DNA from: RH-AL1 sp965249685
GTDB lineage: Bacteria; Pseudomonadota; Alphaproteobacteria; Rhizobiales; Beijerinckiaceae
Assembly: GCA_965249685.1 (NCBI GenBank)
Contig: CBDFMN010000003.1
Location: forward strand, 1,178,001 to 1,242,000
Direction: 5' to 3'
DNA length: 64,000 nucleotides
Part shown: positions 44,152 to 53,909 of the stretch, one piece after another
Numbering within the stretch: the first letter of the stretch is position 1
Layout of the letters: every line of letters begins with the position of its first letter
The notes under the pieces: model-generated
The model's database searches: none
Told to the model about the DNA's origin: nothing
The model's input: the letters and a program-made list of their open reading frames with translations, nothing else
Program-made: the position numbers and the translations under genes

Positions 44152-44547
44152 CTATCGACGCGCCCGGACCTCGTCCCGCCGCATCGGCATCGCGTCGATG
44201 AGGCCAAAGATCCGCGCCGGCTCGACCGGCGCGCGCCAGGTCTGCTTGGCGCCGCCGTCCTTGCCGACGAGCACCACGGCGAAGCCCGCGTCCGGCACGC
44301 CGAGCTTGCGCCGCAGCGCCGGGTCATGGCCCGCGACCGCGACGAGCCTGGTCTCGTAATCGTCGAGCAGGCGCTGCTGCGCCTTCAGCCGGGCCACCTG
44401 GCGCTGGAAGAGTAGGTCGCGGTGGCTGTCGGCGAAGACGACGACGGCGCGCTGTTTCCAGGCGAAGGCGGTCAGCGCGTCGGCGGCCCGCGCCGATCCT
44501 GCTGCGATTGCGGCGAAGAGGACGGCGGTGACGGTGTGACGGATCAT
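44152..44547 (-). CDS. DUF4174 domain protein, exported
   Basis: 131 residues. A signal peptide (VTAVLFAAIAAGSARA) is followed by FAWKQRAVVVFADSHRDLLFQ, LVAVAGHDPALRRKLGV and FAVVLVGKDGGAKQTWRAPV, the DUF4174 pattern with a thioredoxin-like fold but no CXXC. Function unknown. Confidence 0.85.
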   Translation of the reverse strand: MIRHTVTAVLFAAIAAGSARAADALTAFAWKQRAVVVFADSHRDLLFQRQVARLKAQQRLLDDYETRLVAVAGHDPALRRKLGVPDAGFAVVLVGKDGGAKQTWRAPVEPARIFGLIDAMPMRRDEVRARR

Positions 44548-44670
44548 GGGACTTCTCCCGCAGCGCCGGTCGAAGGGGGCCGCCCTCGTCAGATGGGCCG
44601 GCGGCGAGACTTGGAAAAGGGGCGCGCGGAAGAGTTGACCAGCGTCGCCGATTGCAGCACCAACACTACC

Positions 44671-47600
44671 ATGCGCGCGCCCAATGTGCTGACGATCTCG
44701 CCCGCTCAGCCCTTTCTGGAGACCTTCGTCGCGGCGCTCGGGCGCGGCGAGGTCATCGGCGGCTACGCGCCGGGCGGTCATCCGCTCGACCTTGCGGAAG
44801 CGACGATCTACGTCCCCACGCAGCGTTCCGCGCACGCGCTCGCAGATGTCTTCCTGCGACAGAGCGGCACGCCCTCCGCCCTGCTACCACGCATTCTGCC
44901 GCTGGGCGCGCTGGAGGCGACGGAGACGCCCCTGCTCTTCGCCGAGCCGGAGCCGGAACTCTTCGACCTGCCGCTGCCGCCGGCGGCGGGGCGGGTGTGG
45001 CGTCGCCTGCGTCTGGCGGCACTGATCCAGGCCTGGGCCAAGGCGGTGGGCGGCGCGATGCGGTCGGTGGACAAGCGCGGGGTCGCCGTCGTCGACCCGA
45101 ACGAAGCCTTCCGCGTGGCGACCTCCGCCGTCGACGCCTTCCACCTCGCCGGCGACCTTGCCGACCTCATCGACGAACTGCTGATCGAAGACGTGCACTG
45201 GCAGGCGCTCGACCCGCTCAGTCTGCCGGAGTTCGACGACTATTGGCGCATCACCACCGCCTTCCTCACCGTCGCCTTCCGGCAATGGCCGAAAATCCTC
45301 GGCGAAAGCGGACTGATCGACCCGGCGCGGCGCGACGTCGCCCTCATCGAGGCTCAGGCGCGCGAACTCGCCGGCGACCGGGGTGGACCCGTCATCGCGA
45401 TCGGGTCGACGGGTACCAACAAGGCGACCGCGCGGCTGCTGGCGGCGATCGCCCGCGCGCCGCGCGGCGCCGTCGTCCTGCCAGGTCTCGACCAGGATCT
45501 CGACGAGGAGGCCTGGGCCATCGTCTCGGGCAAGCTGCGCGACGGCCAGGAGCCGAGCTTCGGCCACCCGCAAGCCGCCCTGGCGCGACTGCTGCTTCTG
45601 CTGGAGGTCGCCCGTGGCGATGTGCGCCCGCTTGGCAGGGCACAGCCGGTTGCCGCCATCCGTGCGCGCTTTGTGGCGGAAGCGGCCCGTCCCGCCGACA
45701 CGACCGACCGCTGGCAGGCCTATCGCGCGGGCGTTGACCAAGCCGACCTGCGCACCGCGCTTGCGGGCGTCGCCCTGATCGAGGCGGCGGACGAGCGCGA
45801 GGAGGCTCTGTGCCTCGCGCTCGCCATGCGCGAACTCCTGGAGATCCCCGGTCGCACCGGCGCTCTCGTGACGCCCGACCGCGACCTGGCGCGCCGCGTC
45901 CGCGGCGAGTTGCTGCGCTGGGGCGTCGAGGTCTACGACACCGGCGGCGAGCCGCTGGCTTCGCGGCCCCTCGGCATCCTCGCCCGGCTGGTCGCAGCGT
46001 GCGCGGCGAGCCAGCTAGCCGCGCGCGACGTCACGGCGCTGCTCGCCCATCCCCTTGCCCGTTTCGGGCGCGAGCGTCCGGCCGTGGCGCGGCTTGCGGC
46101 TTTGCTCGAAGTTGGCGTGCTGCGCCCGGTGGCCGCGCGCGGCCGCAGCAGCGACGCGCTTTTCGCCGAGGCGCGCAAGCTGGCCGCCGGTCCTCACGCC
46201 CACCCGGCGCAGACGATCATCGCGCCGGAGGACTGGGACGCCATGCGCGCACTGTGGCGGGAGCTCGACGCGGCCATGGCACCGCTTTGCGCCCTCAGGG
46301 GAGACCACCCGCTCCAGCATTGGGTGCAGGCGCACCGCGCCGCGATGCAGCCCGTGCTCGGTGCGGCCTCGCACGAGGACGCGGGCGCGCTCGACAAGCT
46401 GTTCACAGAACTCGAGGGCGGCGACCCGAGCCTCCTCTTCGCGACGGAGAGCTACGCGGTCTTCTTCGGCGCGCTCGGCGCCGAGGTCGCGTTACGCAAC
46501 ACGCGACGCCCACACCCGCGCTTGCAAATCTTCGGCCTCATCGAAGCGCGCCTGATGCGCGCCGACGTGATGCTGCTCGGCGGCCTCGACGAAACCATAT
46601 GGCCGCCGGCCGCGCGCACCGATCCCTTTCTCAACCGGCCGATGCGCAAGGCCCTGGGCCTGACGCCGCCGGAACGGCGGCTCGGCCAGACGGCGCACGA
46701 TTTCGCCCAGGCCATGGGTGGCGACACGGTGGTCCTCAGCCGGGCCGCCAAGCGCGGCGGCTCGCCCTGCGTCCCCTCTCGCTTCCTCCTGCGGCTCGAG
46801 GCGCTGGGACCCGAGCCATGGTCGGCCTGCAAGGAGCGGGGCCGCCGCTACCTCGACTTCGCCCGCGCGCTCGACCGGCCGCTCGATGCCCCCGCGTCGA
46901 TCGGCCGGCCTCGGCCGAGACCGGACGTCGCGCTGCGGCCGGTTCAGCTCAGCGTGACGGAGATCGAGACGCTACGGCGCGATCCCTATGCCATCTATGC
47001 GGCCAAGGTCCTCAAGCTGGCGCCGCTGCCGACGGCCACGGAGGCGATCGACCCGGGCGAGTTGGGCAGCACGGTCCATGACGTGCTCCACCGTTTCGTC
47101 ACGGACTACCCGGAGACGTTAGGGCCCGACGAGCGGCGACGCCACCTGCAGGACCTGCTCAAGGCAGGGTTCGGCCCGGTCCTGGACGACGCGTTCTTCG
47201 CCGCCTTTCGCTGGCCTGCCCTGCTGAAGGCGCTTGACGTCTTCCTCGCCTTCGACGACAGCCAGCGCGCGAACTTGCGGGAGGCGCGTCTCGAGCTCAA
47301 GGGGCGATTGGGCGTGCCGCTCGGCGACGGCTCCGCCTTCACGCTGACCGGACGCGCCGACCGGATCGACTGGCACCGCGACGGCAGCGCGACGATCGTC
47401 GACTACAAGACCGGCCAGCCGCCGGGGCTGGGAGAGGTCGGCGTCGGTTTCGCGCCGCAAATGACTCTTGAGGCCGCCATGCTCCGCCGCGGCGCCTTCG
47501 GTCCGGCGCAAAGCGAGGTGATCAAGGCGGTGTACCTCAAGCTGGGCGGAAGCAACGGCGGCTTCGTGCGCGAACTCGTCTGGAAGAACGAAAGTCTGGA

Positions 47601-47772
47601 GACCGTCGTGGAACGGCATTATCAGGGCTTGGTGGCGCTGCTTTCCGCGTTTCGCCTCCCCGAGACCGGCTACCTCTCGCGGCCCTATCCGAAGTTCGCG
47701 CGGGACGGCGGCCACTACGACCACCTGGCGCGCGTGCGCGAATGGCTGCTCGCCGGCGAGGCCTCCGCGTGA
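44671..47772 (+). CDS. addB: double-strand break repair protein AddB
   Basis: 1033 residues. The inactivated helicase-like part holds IYVPTQRSAHALADVFLRQ and LLGGLDETIWPPAARTDPFLN. The C-terminal RecB-type nuclease has GSTVHDVLHRF, GRADRIDWHRDGSATIVDYKTG and VYLKLGG. With AddA it resects double-strand ends for RecA loading. It overlaps addA by 4 bp (GTGA). Confidence 0.94.
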   Translation: MRAPNVLTISPAQPFLETFVAALGRGEVIGGYAPGGHPLDLAEATIYVPTQRSAHALADVFLRQSGTPSALLPRILPLGALEATETPLLFAEPEPELFDLPLPPAAGRVWRRLRLAALIQAWAKAVGGAMRSVDKRGVAVVDPNEAFRVATSAVDAFHLAGDLADLIDELLIEDVHWQALDPLSLPEFDDYWRITTAFLTVAFRQWPKILGESGLIDPARRDVALIEAQARELAGDRGGPVIAIGSTGTNKATARLLAAIARAPRGAVVLPGLDQDLDEEAWAIVSGKLRDGQEPSFGHPQAALARLLLLLEVARGDVRPLGRAQPVAAIRARFVAEAARPADTTDRWQAYRAGVDQADLRTALAGVALIEAADEREEALCLALAMRELLEIPGRTGALVTPDRDLARRVRGELLRWGVEVYDTGGEPLASRPLGILARLVAACAASQLAARDVTALLAHPLARFGRERPAVARLAALLEVGVLRPVAARGRSSDALFAEARKLAAGPHAHPAQTIIAPEDWDAMRALWRELDAAMAPLCALRGDHPLQHWVQAHRAAMQPVLGAASHEDAGALDKLFTELEGGDPSLLFATESYAVFFGALGAEVALRNTRRPHPRLQIFGLIEARLMRADVMLLGGLDETIWPPAARTDPFLNRPMRKALGLTPPERRLGQTAHDFAQAMGGDTVVLSRAAKRGGSPCVPSRFLLRLEALGPEPWSACKERGRRYLDFARALDRPLDAPASIGRPRPRPDVALRPVQLSVTEIETLRRDPYAIYAAKVLKLAPLPTATEAIDPGELGSTVHDVLHRFVTDYPETLGPDERRRHLQDLLKAGFGPVLDDAFFAAFRWPALLKALDVFLAFDDSQRANLREARLELKGRLGVPLGDGSAFTLTGRADRIDWHRDGSATIVDYKTGQPPGLGEVGVGFAPQMTLEAAMLRRGAFGPAQSEVIKAVYLKLGGSNGGFVRELVWKNESLETVVERHYQGLVALLSAFRLPETGYLSRPYPKFARDGGHYDHLARVREWLLAGEASA

Positions 47773-50700
47773 GCATCGTCGTCCCCGCCCACCTCCATGC
47801 CGCGCAGTTGAAGGCCAGCGACCCCGCCGCGTCGATCTGGGTCTCGGCCAACGCGGGCTCCGGCAAGACGCATGTGCTGACGCAACGCGTCGTCCGCCTG
47901 CTGCTGCGCGGCACGCCGCCGGCGAAGATCCTCTGCCTCACCTTCACCAAGGCGGCGGCGGCGCAAATGGCGACGCGCGTCTTTGACACGCTTGCCAAGT
48001 GGACGAACTTGGACGACGCGGCGCTCCGCGAGGCCGTGCTCGCCACGGGAGCGCCCCAACCGTCGCGCGACGACCTGCTGCTGGCGCGCCGCCTCTTCAC
48101 CCGCACGGTAGAGACGCCGGGCGGCCTGAAGATCCAGACGATCCACGCCTTCTGCGAGCGGCTGCTGCACCTCTTTCCCTTCGAGGCCAACGTGCCCGCG
48201 CGCTTTGAAGTCGCCGACGACATGCGCCAGGCGGCGCTGATGACCGGCGCCAAGCGCGAGGCTGTGGCCGAAGCGCACCGCTCGCCCGGGGCGCTCGGCG
48301 CGGCTCTCGCGCGGGTCGCCGACGAGGTTCCAGCCGCAACTATCGAGCAATTGATCGGCGATGCGATGCGCGCCCGCGCGCCCGCGCGACGCTGGGTCGC
48401 CGCCGATCCGCAGGGGCAGTTGGCGGGCAGGCTCGACCCGGGTGGCGCAGGGGAGGATCTCTCCGTCGCCTGCGTCGAACGCGACATGCTGGAGGGCGGC
48501 CTCGCGCCGACCCGCTGGCCGGGTTTCGCCGCCTTCCTGGCGACCGGATCCGCCGCCGACCTCGCCCGCGCCGACAAATGGCAGGCGGCGATCGAGGCCC
48601 ACGCCGACCTCCGCGCCGAACGCGGCAGCCGCGCGCGCGCCGTGGTGACCTACCTCGCGCTGTTCTTCACCCAGACAGGCGGCCCGGCCAAGGCGCTGAT
48701 GACGGGCGGACTTGCCAAGCAGCGTCCGGACCTCCTGCCGGAACTCGACGCCGAGCAGGAGCGGCTGGCCGGGTTGATTGAGCGGCGGAAGACGGCGGAG
48801 ACGATCGAGCGCACGCAAGCGCTCTTCAGCCTCGCCGATCTCGCCATGGTCAAATACGAACGACGCAAGGTCCTGCACGGCGTGCTCGACTTCGACGACC
48901 TGATCGAGCGCACCCGCACCCTGCTCGACCGGTCGGACACGGCCTGGGTGCTGCACAAGCTCGACGCCGGCATCGACCATGTGCTCGTCGACGAGGCGCA
49001 GGACACGAGCGAGGCGCAGTGGCGCATCCTCGACGACCTGACCGATGATTTCGCCTCCGGTCTCGCGGGACGCGGCAGCGAGCGGAGCTTCTTCGCCGTC
49101 GGCGACGACAAGCAGTCGATCTTCTCGTTCCAGGGCGCGGCGCCGCACAAGTTCCATGCGATGCGGCAAAGCTTCGCGCGGCGCTTCCTGGCCGGCGACA
49201 AGACCTTCGAACACGTTCGGCTAAAAACCTCCTTTCGCTCCGTTCCCGGCGTGCTCGCGGCGGTGGACAGGGTGTTCGAGGTCGCGGCCCACCAGGGCGG
49301 CCTGGTCCCGACCGACGACGTCTGGCCGGTGCATGAGAGTGTCAAGAGCCGCTTGCCAGGCCTGATCGAGATCTGGCCGCCGGTCGGCCGCACCGAGAGC
49401 GACGACCCGAGCGATTGGCGCATCCCGGTCGACGTTCCCGACGAGCGGGACCCGGCCACCGTGCTTGCCGCCCGCATCGCCGGGACGATCGCCATGCTCG
49501 TCGCACCGGGTTCGCCCGAGCGCGTACACGAAGGCCGCAGCGAGGTGCCGCGCCCCGTGCGCCCGGGCGACGTGCTCATCCTGGTGCGTCGGCGCAACAG
49601 CTTCTTCGAGGCGGTCATCCGCGCCTTGAAGCAGGCGCAGGTGCCCGTCGCCGGCGCCGACCGGCTCGACGTCGCCAACCATATCGCCGTGATGGACCTC
49701 GTCGCCGCCGGCCGGGTGGCGCTGCTGCCGCAGGACGACCTCACGCTGGCCTGCCTGTTGAAGTCGCCCCTGTTCGGCTTCACCGACGACGACCTTCTCC
49801 GACTGGCGCCGGAGCGGACGGGTCCGCTGATCGACGCGTTGGCCTATGCGCCGGACGCCCGGTACCGCGATGCGCACGCAAAGATCCGCGCCTGGAACCG
49901 GCATGCCGCCGAGGTCGCGCCCTTCGTCTTCTACGTCGAGCTACTTGGGCGCGACGGTGGGCGGCGGCAGATGGAGGCGCGGCTCGGCCCCGAGGCGCAT
50001 GACGCGATCGACGAGTTCCTACGCCTCGCCCTGGCGCACGAGCGCGACGCCGCGCCGTCGCTCAGCGGGTTCCTCTGCGAGGTCGAGGGGCTGCAAACCT
50101 CCATCAAGCGCGACATGGAGGGGCCGGGCGACGCCGTGCGCGTGATGACGGTGCACGCCGCCAAGGGCTTGGAAGCGAAGGTCGTCTTCCTACCCGACAC
50201 CTGTGGCGTGCCCAGTCTCCAGCACGAGCCGGTGATCTTCAACCTCCAGGCGGATGACGCCGCGCCGCCGATCCTGGCCTGGTCACCGCGTCGGGATAGC
50301 GACTGCGCGCCCGTGGCGGCGGCGCGAGCGGCGGTTCGCGAGGGCACGATGGAGGAATACCGCCGGCTTCTCTACGTCGCCCTGACGCGGGCGGAGGAGC
50401 GGCTCTACATCGCCGGCTTCCACGGCGCGCGCGGACCTGACGCGCAATGCTGGAACAGCATGATCGCGGCCGCCTTCGCCGGAGAAGGGGAGACGAGCCG
50501 GCATCCCGCACCCTGGGGCGGGACGGAGACGATCGTGCGTTGCACGACTCCTGGCCTCCTCGGCGCCGATCCCCGCGTGTCCGCACCCCCGCCGACCCGG
50601 GCAGACCCGACGCCGCTGCCGGACTGGGCGCGCCGCGGCGTACCACGCGACGAGCCCGCCCCGTCGAGCCTGCAGCCCTCCCGCGCTCGCTCCGACGGGG

Positions 50701-51242
50701 CCCCAGCCGACGACGTCGGCGGCGAGGGCCTGGCGTTCGGATCGGCGGTCCACAGCCTGTTGCAGCATTTGCCCGACCTGCCGCCGGAGCGGCGCCAAGC
50801 GGCGGCCTTCTCCCACCTCAACGCTCGCGGCGCGCTTTCGTCGGCCGCCATCGTGTCCGCCGTGGCGCAGGCCCTCGCGGTCCTCGCCCTCCCAAGCCTA
50901 GCGCCGCTCTTCGCTCCCGGCTCGCGCGCGGAGGTCTCGGTCATCGGCCAGGTGGCGCGGGCGGACGGCTCCCGCCTCGATGTGCGCGGCAAGATCGACC
51001 GCATCGCAATCGAGGGCGAGCTGGTCCACGTGGTCGATTACAAGAGCGGTACGCCCTGCCTGGCCTCGGCTACGCCGCCCGCCTATCTCGCGCAGATGGC
51101 GCTCTACCGCCTCGTTCTCGCACCACTTTGGCCGGGCAGACGGCTGCGGATGCTGCTCGTGTGGACGGCGGACGCCTCGGCTGTCGAACTGCCCGAGGCA
51201 CTGCTGGATCAGGCCGCGACGCGGATCCTGGCCGCGCCTTGA
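47769..51242 (+). CDS. addA: double-strand break repair helicase-nuclease AddA
   Basis: 1157 residues from GTG 47769. UvrD-like motor: Walker A ANAGSGKTHVLTQRV (residues 27-34 core), LVDEAQDTSEAQW (Walker B), AVGDDKQSIFSFQGA, VMTVHAAKGLEAKVVFLPD and YVALTRAEERLYI. The C-terminal nuclease has GSAVHSLLQHLP and GKIDRIAI..VVDYKSGTP. It is the active helicase and one nuclease of the AddAB complex. Confidence 0.95.
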   Translation: MSIVVPAHLHAAQLKASDPAASIWVSANAGSGKTHVLTQRVVRLLLRGTPPAKILCLTFTKAAAAQMATRVFDTLAKWTNLDDAALREAVLATGAPQPSRDDLLLARRLFTRTVETPGGLKIQTIHAFCERLLHLFPFEANVPARFEVADDMRQAALMTGAKREAVAEAHRSPGALGAALARVADEVPAATIEQLIGDAMRARAPARRWVAADPQGQLAGRLDPGGAGEDLSVACVERDMLEGGLAPTRWPGFAAFLATGSAADLARADKWQAAIEAHADLRAERGSRARAVVTYLALFFTQTGGPAKALMTGGLAKQRPDLLPELDAEQERLAGLIERRKTAETIERTQALFSLADLAMVKYERRKVLHGVLDFDDLIERTRTLLDRSDTAWVLHKLDAGIDHVLVDEAQDTSEAQWRILDDLTDDFASGLAGRGSERSFFAVGDDKQSIFSFQGAAPHKFHAMRQSFARRFLAGDKTFEHVRLKTSFRSVPGVLAAVDRVFEVAAHQGGLVPTDDVWPVHESVKSRLPGLIEIWPPVGRTESDDPSDWRIPVDVPDERDPATVLAARIAGTIAMLVAPGSPERVHEGRSEVPRPVRPGDVLILVRRRNSFFEAVIRALKQAQVPVAGADRLDVANHIAVMDLVAAGRVALLPQDDLTLACLLKSPLFGFTDDDLLRLAPERTGPLIDALAYAPDARYRDAHAKIRAWNRHAAEVAPFVFYVELLGRDGGRRQMEARLGPEAHDAIDEFLRLALAHERDAAPSLSGFLCEVEGLQTSIKRDMEGPGDAVRVMTVHAAKGLEAKVVFLPDTCGVPSLQHEPVIFNLQADDAAPPILAWSPRRDSDCAPVAAARAAVREGTMEEYRRLLYVALTRAEERLYIAGFHGARGPDAQCWNSMIAAAFAGEGETSRHPAPWGGTETIVRCTTPGLLGADPRVSAPPPTRADPTPLPDWARRGVPRDEPAPSSLQPSRARSDGAPADDVGGEGLAFGSAVHSLLQHLPDLPPERRQAAAFSHLNARGALSSAAIVSAVAQALAVLALPSLAPLFAPGSRAEVSVIGQVARADGSRLDVRGKIDRIAIEGELVHVVDYKSGTPCLASATPPAYLAQMALYRLVLAPLWPGRRLRMLLVWTADASAVELPEALLDQAATRILAAP

Positions 51243-51307
51243 CGCTCCCGAACGCCCTTCTTACGTTGAGTTACGGTCTCCTTGGACACAGTTGAAAGTC
51301 GATGGTC

Positions 51308-51628
51308 ATGAGCACGGTAAAAGTCACGGACGCCAGTTTCCAGATCGACGTGGTCGGTGCCGACATCCCGGTCGTGGTCGACTTCTGGGCGGAATGGTGC
51401 GGACCCTGCAAGATGATCGGGCCCTCGCTCGAAGAGATCGCCAAGGAGCTCGACGGTCGGGTGCGGATCGCCAAGGTGAACGTCGACGAGAACCCCGGGA
51501 TCGCCGGGCAACTCGGCATCCGCAGCATCCCCACGCTGATGCTCTACAAGGACGGCAAGGTCGCCTCGCAGAAGGTCGGGGCCGCCCCGAAGGGCGAGCT
51601 GAAGCGTTGGATCTCCGAGGCGATCTGA
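51308..51628 (+). CDS. trxA: thioredoxin
   Basis: 106 residues. The active site is WAEWCGPCKMIGPSLEEIA; the cis-Pro region is IRSIPTLMLYKDGK. It is the general cytosolic disulfide reductase. ATG 51308 gives the usual TrxA length; ATG 51302 is 2 codons upstream. A strong terminator hairpin follows. Confidence 0.97.
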   Translation: MSTVKVTDASFQIDVVGADIPVVVDFWAEWCGPCKMIGPSLEEIAKELDGRVRIAKVNVDENPGIAGQLGIRSIPTLMLYKDGKVASQKVGAAPKGELKRWISEAI

Positions 51629-51645
51629 GGGCTGACGGGGTGTCG

Positions 51646-51672
51646 GGGCCTCGCCTCGGCGAGGCCCTTTCT
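51646..51672 (+). terminator. rho-independent terminator after trxA
   Basis: GGGCCTCGCC and GGCGAGGCCC form a 10-bp GC-rich stem with a minimal loop, followed by TTTCT. It lies 18 bp past the trxA stop and before the convergent folC end. Confidence 0.75.
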
Positions 51673-51694
51673 AAAAGGCCTGTTTTAAGGAGGC

Positions 51695-53035
51695 CTAGCG
51701 CGGGGGCGTGCCGTTGGCCGCGAGCACGTGCCCTGCGAGGTACAGGCTCCCGGCGATAAGGATGCGCGGCGGCACAGACCAGCTCCGCGCCCGCAGGAAG
51801 GCCAGAGCTTGTTCGACGTTCTGGCACGCTGCGGCCGGCAACCCGGCCGCCTGGGCGCAAGCCGCGACGTCGCGCGCCGGCCGGCTCGCCGCCTCGCCCT
51901 CGACCGGCACCGCCAGAACCTCCTGCGCCAACCCGGCGAAGGCGCGCAGGAAGGCCGTCGTGTCCTTCGTCGTCAGCGTGCCGCAGATGACGACGAGGGG
52001 CCGCGATGTCTTGTCGTCGAGGTCCGCCATCGCTTGGCCGAGGACCTTGCCGCCGTCCTCGTTGTGGCCGCCGTCGAGCCACAGCTCCGCGCCGGCGGGC
52101 ACGAGGCCGATCAGCTTGCCTTTGGCCAGAGACTGCAGCCGCGCCGGCCATTCGACCTGCAGCAGACCTTGCTCGATCGCCGCCACCGGCAGGTCGGGCA
52201 TCACGCGCCGCAACGTCGCGATGGCGGCGGCCGCGTTCGCCTGCTGGTGTCGTCCGACGAGGCGCGGCAACGGCAGGTCGAGCAGGCCGTCGCCGTCCTC
52301 GAAGACAAAACGGCCATGTTCCTCGCGAGAGAGGAAATCCTGCGACGCGATCAGCGTCGGCGCGCCGACCCGCTCGGCCTCGCGCTCGAGCACCGCCCGC
52401 GCGGCTGGATTCTGATGGCCGATGACCGCCGGCACACCACGCTTGAAGATACCGGCCTTCTCGAAGGCGATCGCCTCGATCGTAGAGCCTAGAAACTCAA
52501 GGTGATCCATCGACACGGGCGTCACGACGCTGGCGGCGGGCACCACCACGTTCGTCGCGTCGAAACGGCCGCCTAGCCCTACCTCCAGCAACAGGGCGTC
52601 CGCCGGATTTTCGTTGAACAACTTGAAAGCGGCCGCCGTCGTCATCTCGAAGAAGGTGATCGGGTCGCCCGCGTTGACGCGCTCGCATTCCGCAAGGGTC
52701 GCGGCAAGCTCGTCCTCGTCCACAAGTCGACCGCCGCCCGGCGCGCCGAGGCGAATGCGTTCGTGGAAGCGGACGAGATGGGGGGAAGTGTAGACGTGAA
52801 CGCTGCGGCCGGCCGCTTCCAACATCGCTCGCATGAAGGCGATGGTGGATCCTTTGCCGTTGGTGCCGCCGACGTGGACGACGGGCGGCAGACGGTCCTG
52901 CGGCCGACCGAGCTTATCGAGCAGCGCGGTGACGCGGCCAAGCGACAGGTCGATCTTTTTGGGATGGAGCGCGGACAGGCGGAGGAGGATCTCATCCGAA
53001 CCGGTAGCCGGAGACAGCCTCACCTCAGGCGGCAT
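51695..53035 (-). CDS. folC: bifunctional folylpolyglutamate/dihydrofolate synthase
   Basis: 446 residues of the Mur ligase fold. The ATP loop is VHVGGTNGKGSTIAFMRAML; VYTSPHLVRFHERIRL, LLEVGLGGRFDATNVV and LWLDGGHNEDGGKVLGQAM are conserved. It adds glutamate to dihydropteroate and folates. Its start overlaps the accD end by 11 bp. Confidence 0.96.
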   Translation of the reverse strand: MPPEVRLSPATGSDEILLRLSALHPKKIDLSLGRVTALLDKLGRPQDRLPPVVHVGGTNGKGSTIAFMRAMLEAAGRSVHVYTSPHLVRFHERIRLGAPGGGRLVDEDELAATLAECERVNAGDPITFFEMTTAAAFKLFNENPADALLLEVGLGGRFDATNVVVPAASVVTPVSMDHLEFLGSTIEAIAFEKAGIFKRGVPAVIGHQNPAARAVLEREAERVGAPTLIASQDFLSREEHGRFVFEDGDGLLDLPLPRLVGRHQQANAAAAIATLRRVMPDLPVAAIEQGLLQVEWPARLQSLAKGKLIGLVPAGAELWLDGGHNEDGGKVLGQAMADLDDKTSRPLVVICGTLTTKDTTAFLRAFAGLAQEVLAVPVEGEAASRPARDVAACAQAAGLPAAACQNVEQALAFLRARSWSVPPRILIAGSLYLAGHVLAANGTPPR

Positions 53036-53909
53036 CCGCTTGCACGTGGCCGTCCACGGGCACCTGCTTGCGCGTCAACAACGAGCAGAGCCGCGCCAAC
53101 GTCGCCTTGATGTCCTTGCGGTGAACGACCATGTCGACCATCCCGTGCTCCTGCAGGTATTCGGCGCGCTGGAAGCCGGCAGGCAGACGTTCGCGGATGG
53201 TCTGCTCGATCACGCGCGCGCCGGCAAAGCCGATGACGGCGCCGGGCTCGGCGATGTGGATATCGCCGAGCATGGCATAGGAGGCCGTGACGCCGCCGGT
53301 CGTCGGGTTCGTCAGCACCACGATGTAAGGAAGTTTGGCCGCGCGCAGGCGCTGCACGAGCAGGGTCGTGCGCGGCATCTGCATCAGCGAGAACATCCCC
53401 TCCTGCATTCGCGCGCCGCCCGAGGCGGTGAAGATGACGAACGGCACGCGGCGGTCGATGGCCGCGATGATCCCGGTGATGATCGCCTCGCCCGCCGCCA
53501 TGCCGAGCGAGCCGCCGAGAAAATCGAAGTTCTGCACCGCGACGACGACCTCGCCCCCCTGGATCAGACCGGCGGCGAGCCGGACAGCGTCGGGATCGCC
53601 CGTCTTGGCCCGGTACTCCTTCAGGCGGTCGGTGTAGCGCTTCACGTCGCGGAACTTCAACGGGTCCTGCGGGACCTCGGGGGTCGCCAACGTCTCGTAG
53701 CGGGCCTCGTCGAAGAGGCTGTCGAGGCGCTGCTTGACAGGCATCCGCATGTGAAAACCGGAACCCGGCACGACATAGAGGTTATGCTCGAGGTCCTTGT
53801 GGAACACGAGCTCGCCGCTGTCGGGGCACTTGACCCAGAGATTTTCCGGGGTCTCGCGGCGCAAGAACGAGCGGATCTTCGGAGGGACGACGTTGGAGAT
53901 CCAGTTCAT
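53025..53909 (-). CDS. accD: acetyl-CoA carboxylase carboxyltransferase beta subunit
   Basis: 294 residues. ENLWVKCPDSGELVFHKDLE opens the protein and NFDFLGGSLGMAAGEAI and SGGARMQEGMFSLMQM form the carboxyltransferase site. Only one of the four zinc-finger cysteines of the E. coli protein remains, as is typical in alphaproteobacteria. It pairs with AccA to make malonyl-CoA. It overlaps trpA by 4 bp. Confidence 0.96.
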   Translation of the reverse strand: MNWISNVVPPKIRSFLRRETPENLWVKCPDSGELVFHKDLEHNLYVVPGSGFHMRMPVKQRLDSLFDEARYETLATPEVPQDPLKFRDVKRYTDRLKEYRAKTGDPDAVRLAAGLIQGGEVVVAVQNFDFLGGSLGMAAGEAIITGIIAAIDRRVPFVIFTASGGARMQEGMFSLMQMPRTTLLVQRLRAAKLPYIVVLTNPTTGGVTASYAMLGDIHIAEPGAVIGFAGARVIEQTIRERLPAGFQRAEYLQEHGMVDMVVHRKDIKATLARLCSLLTRKQVPVDGHVQADAA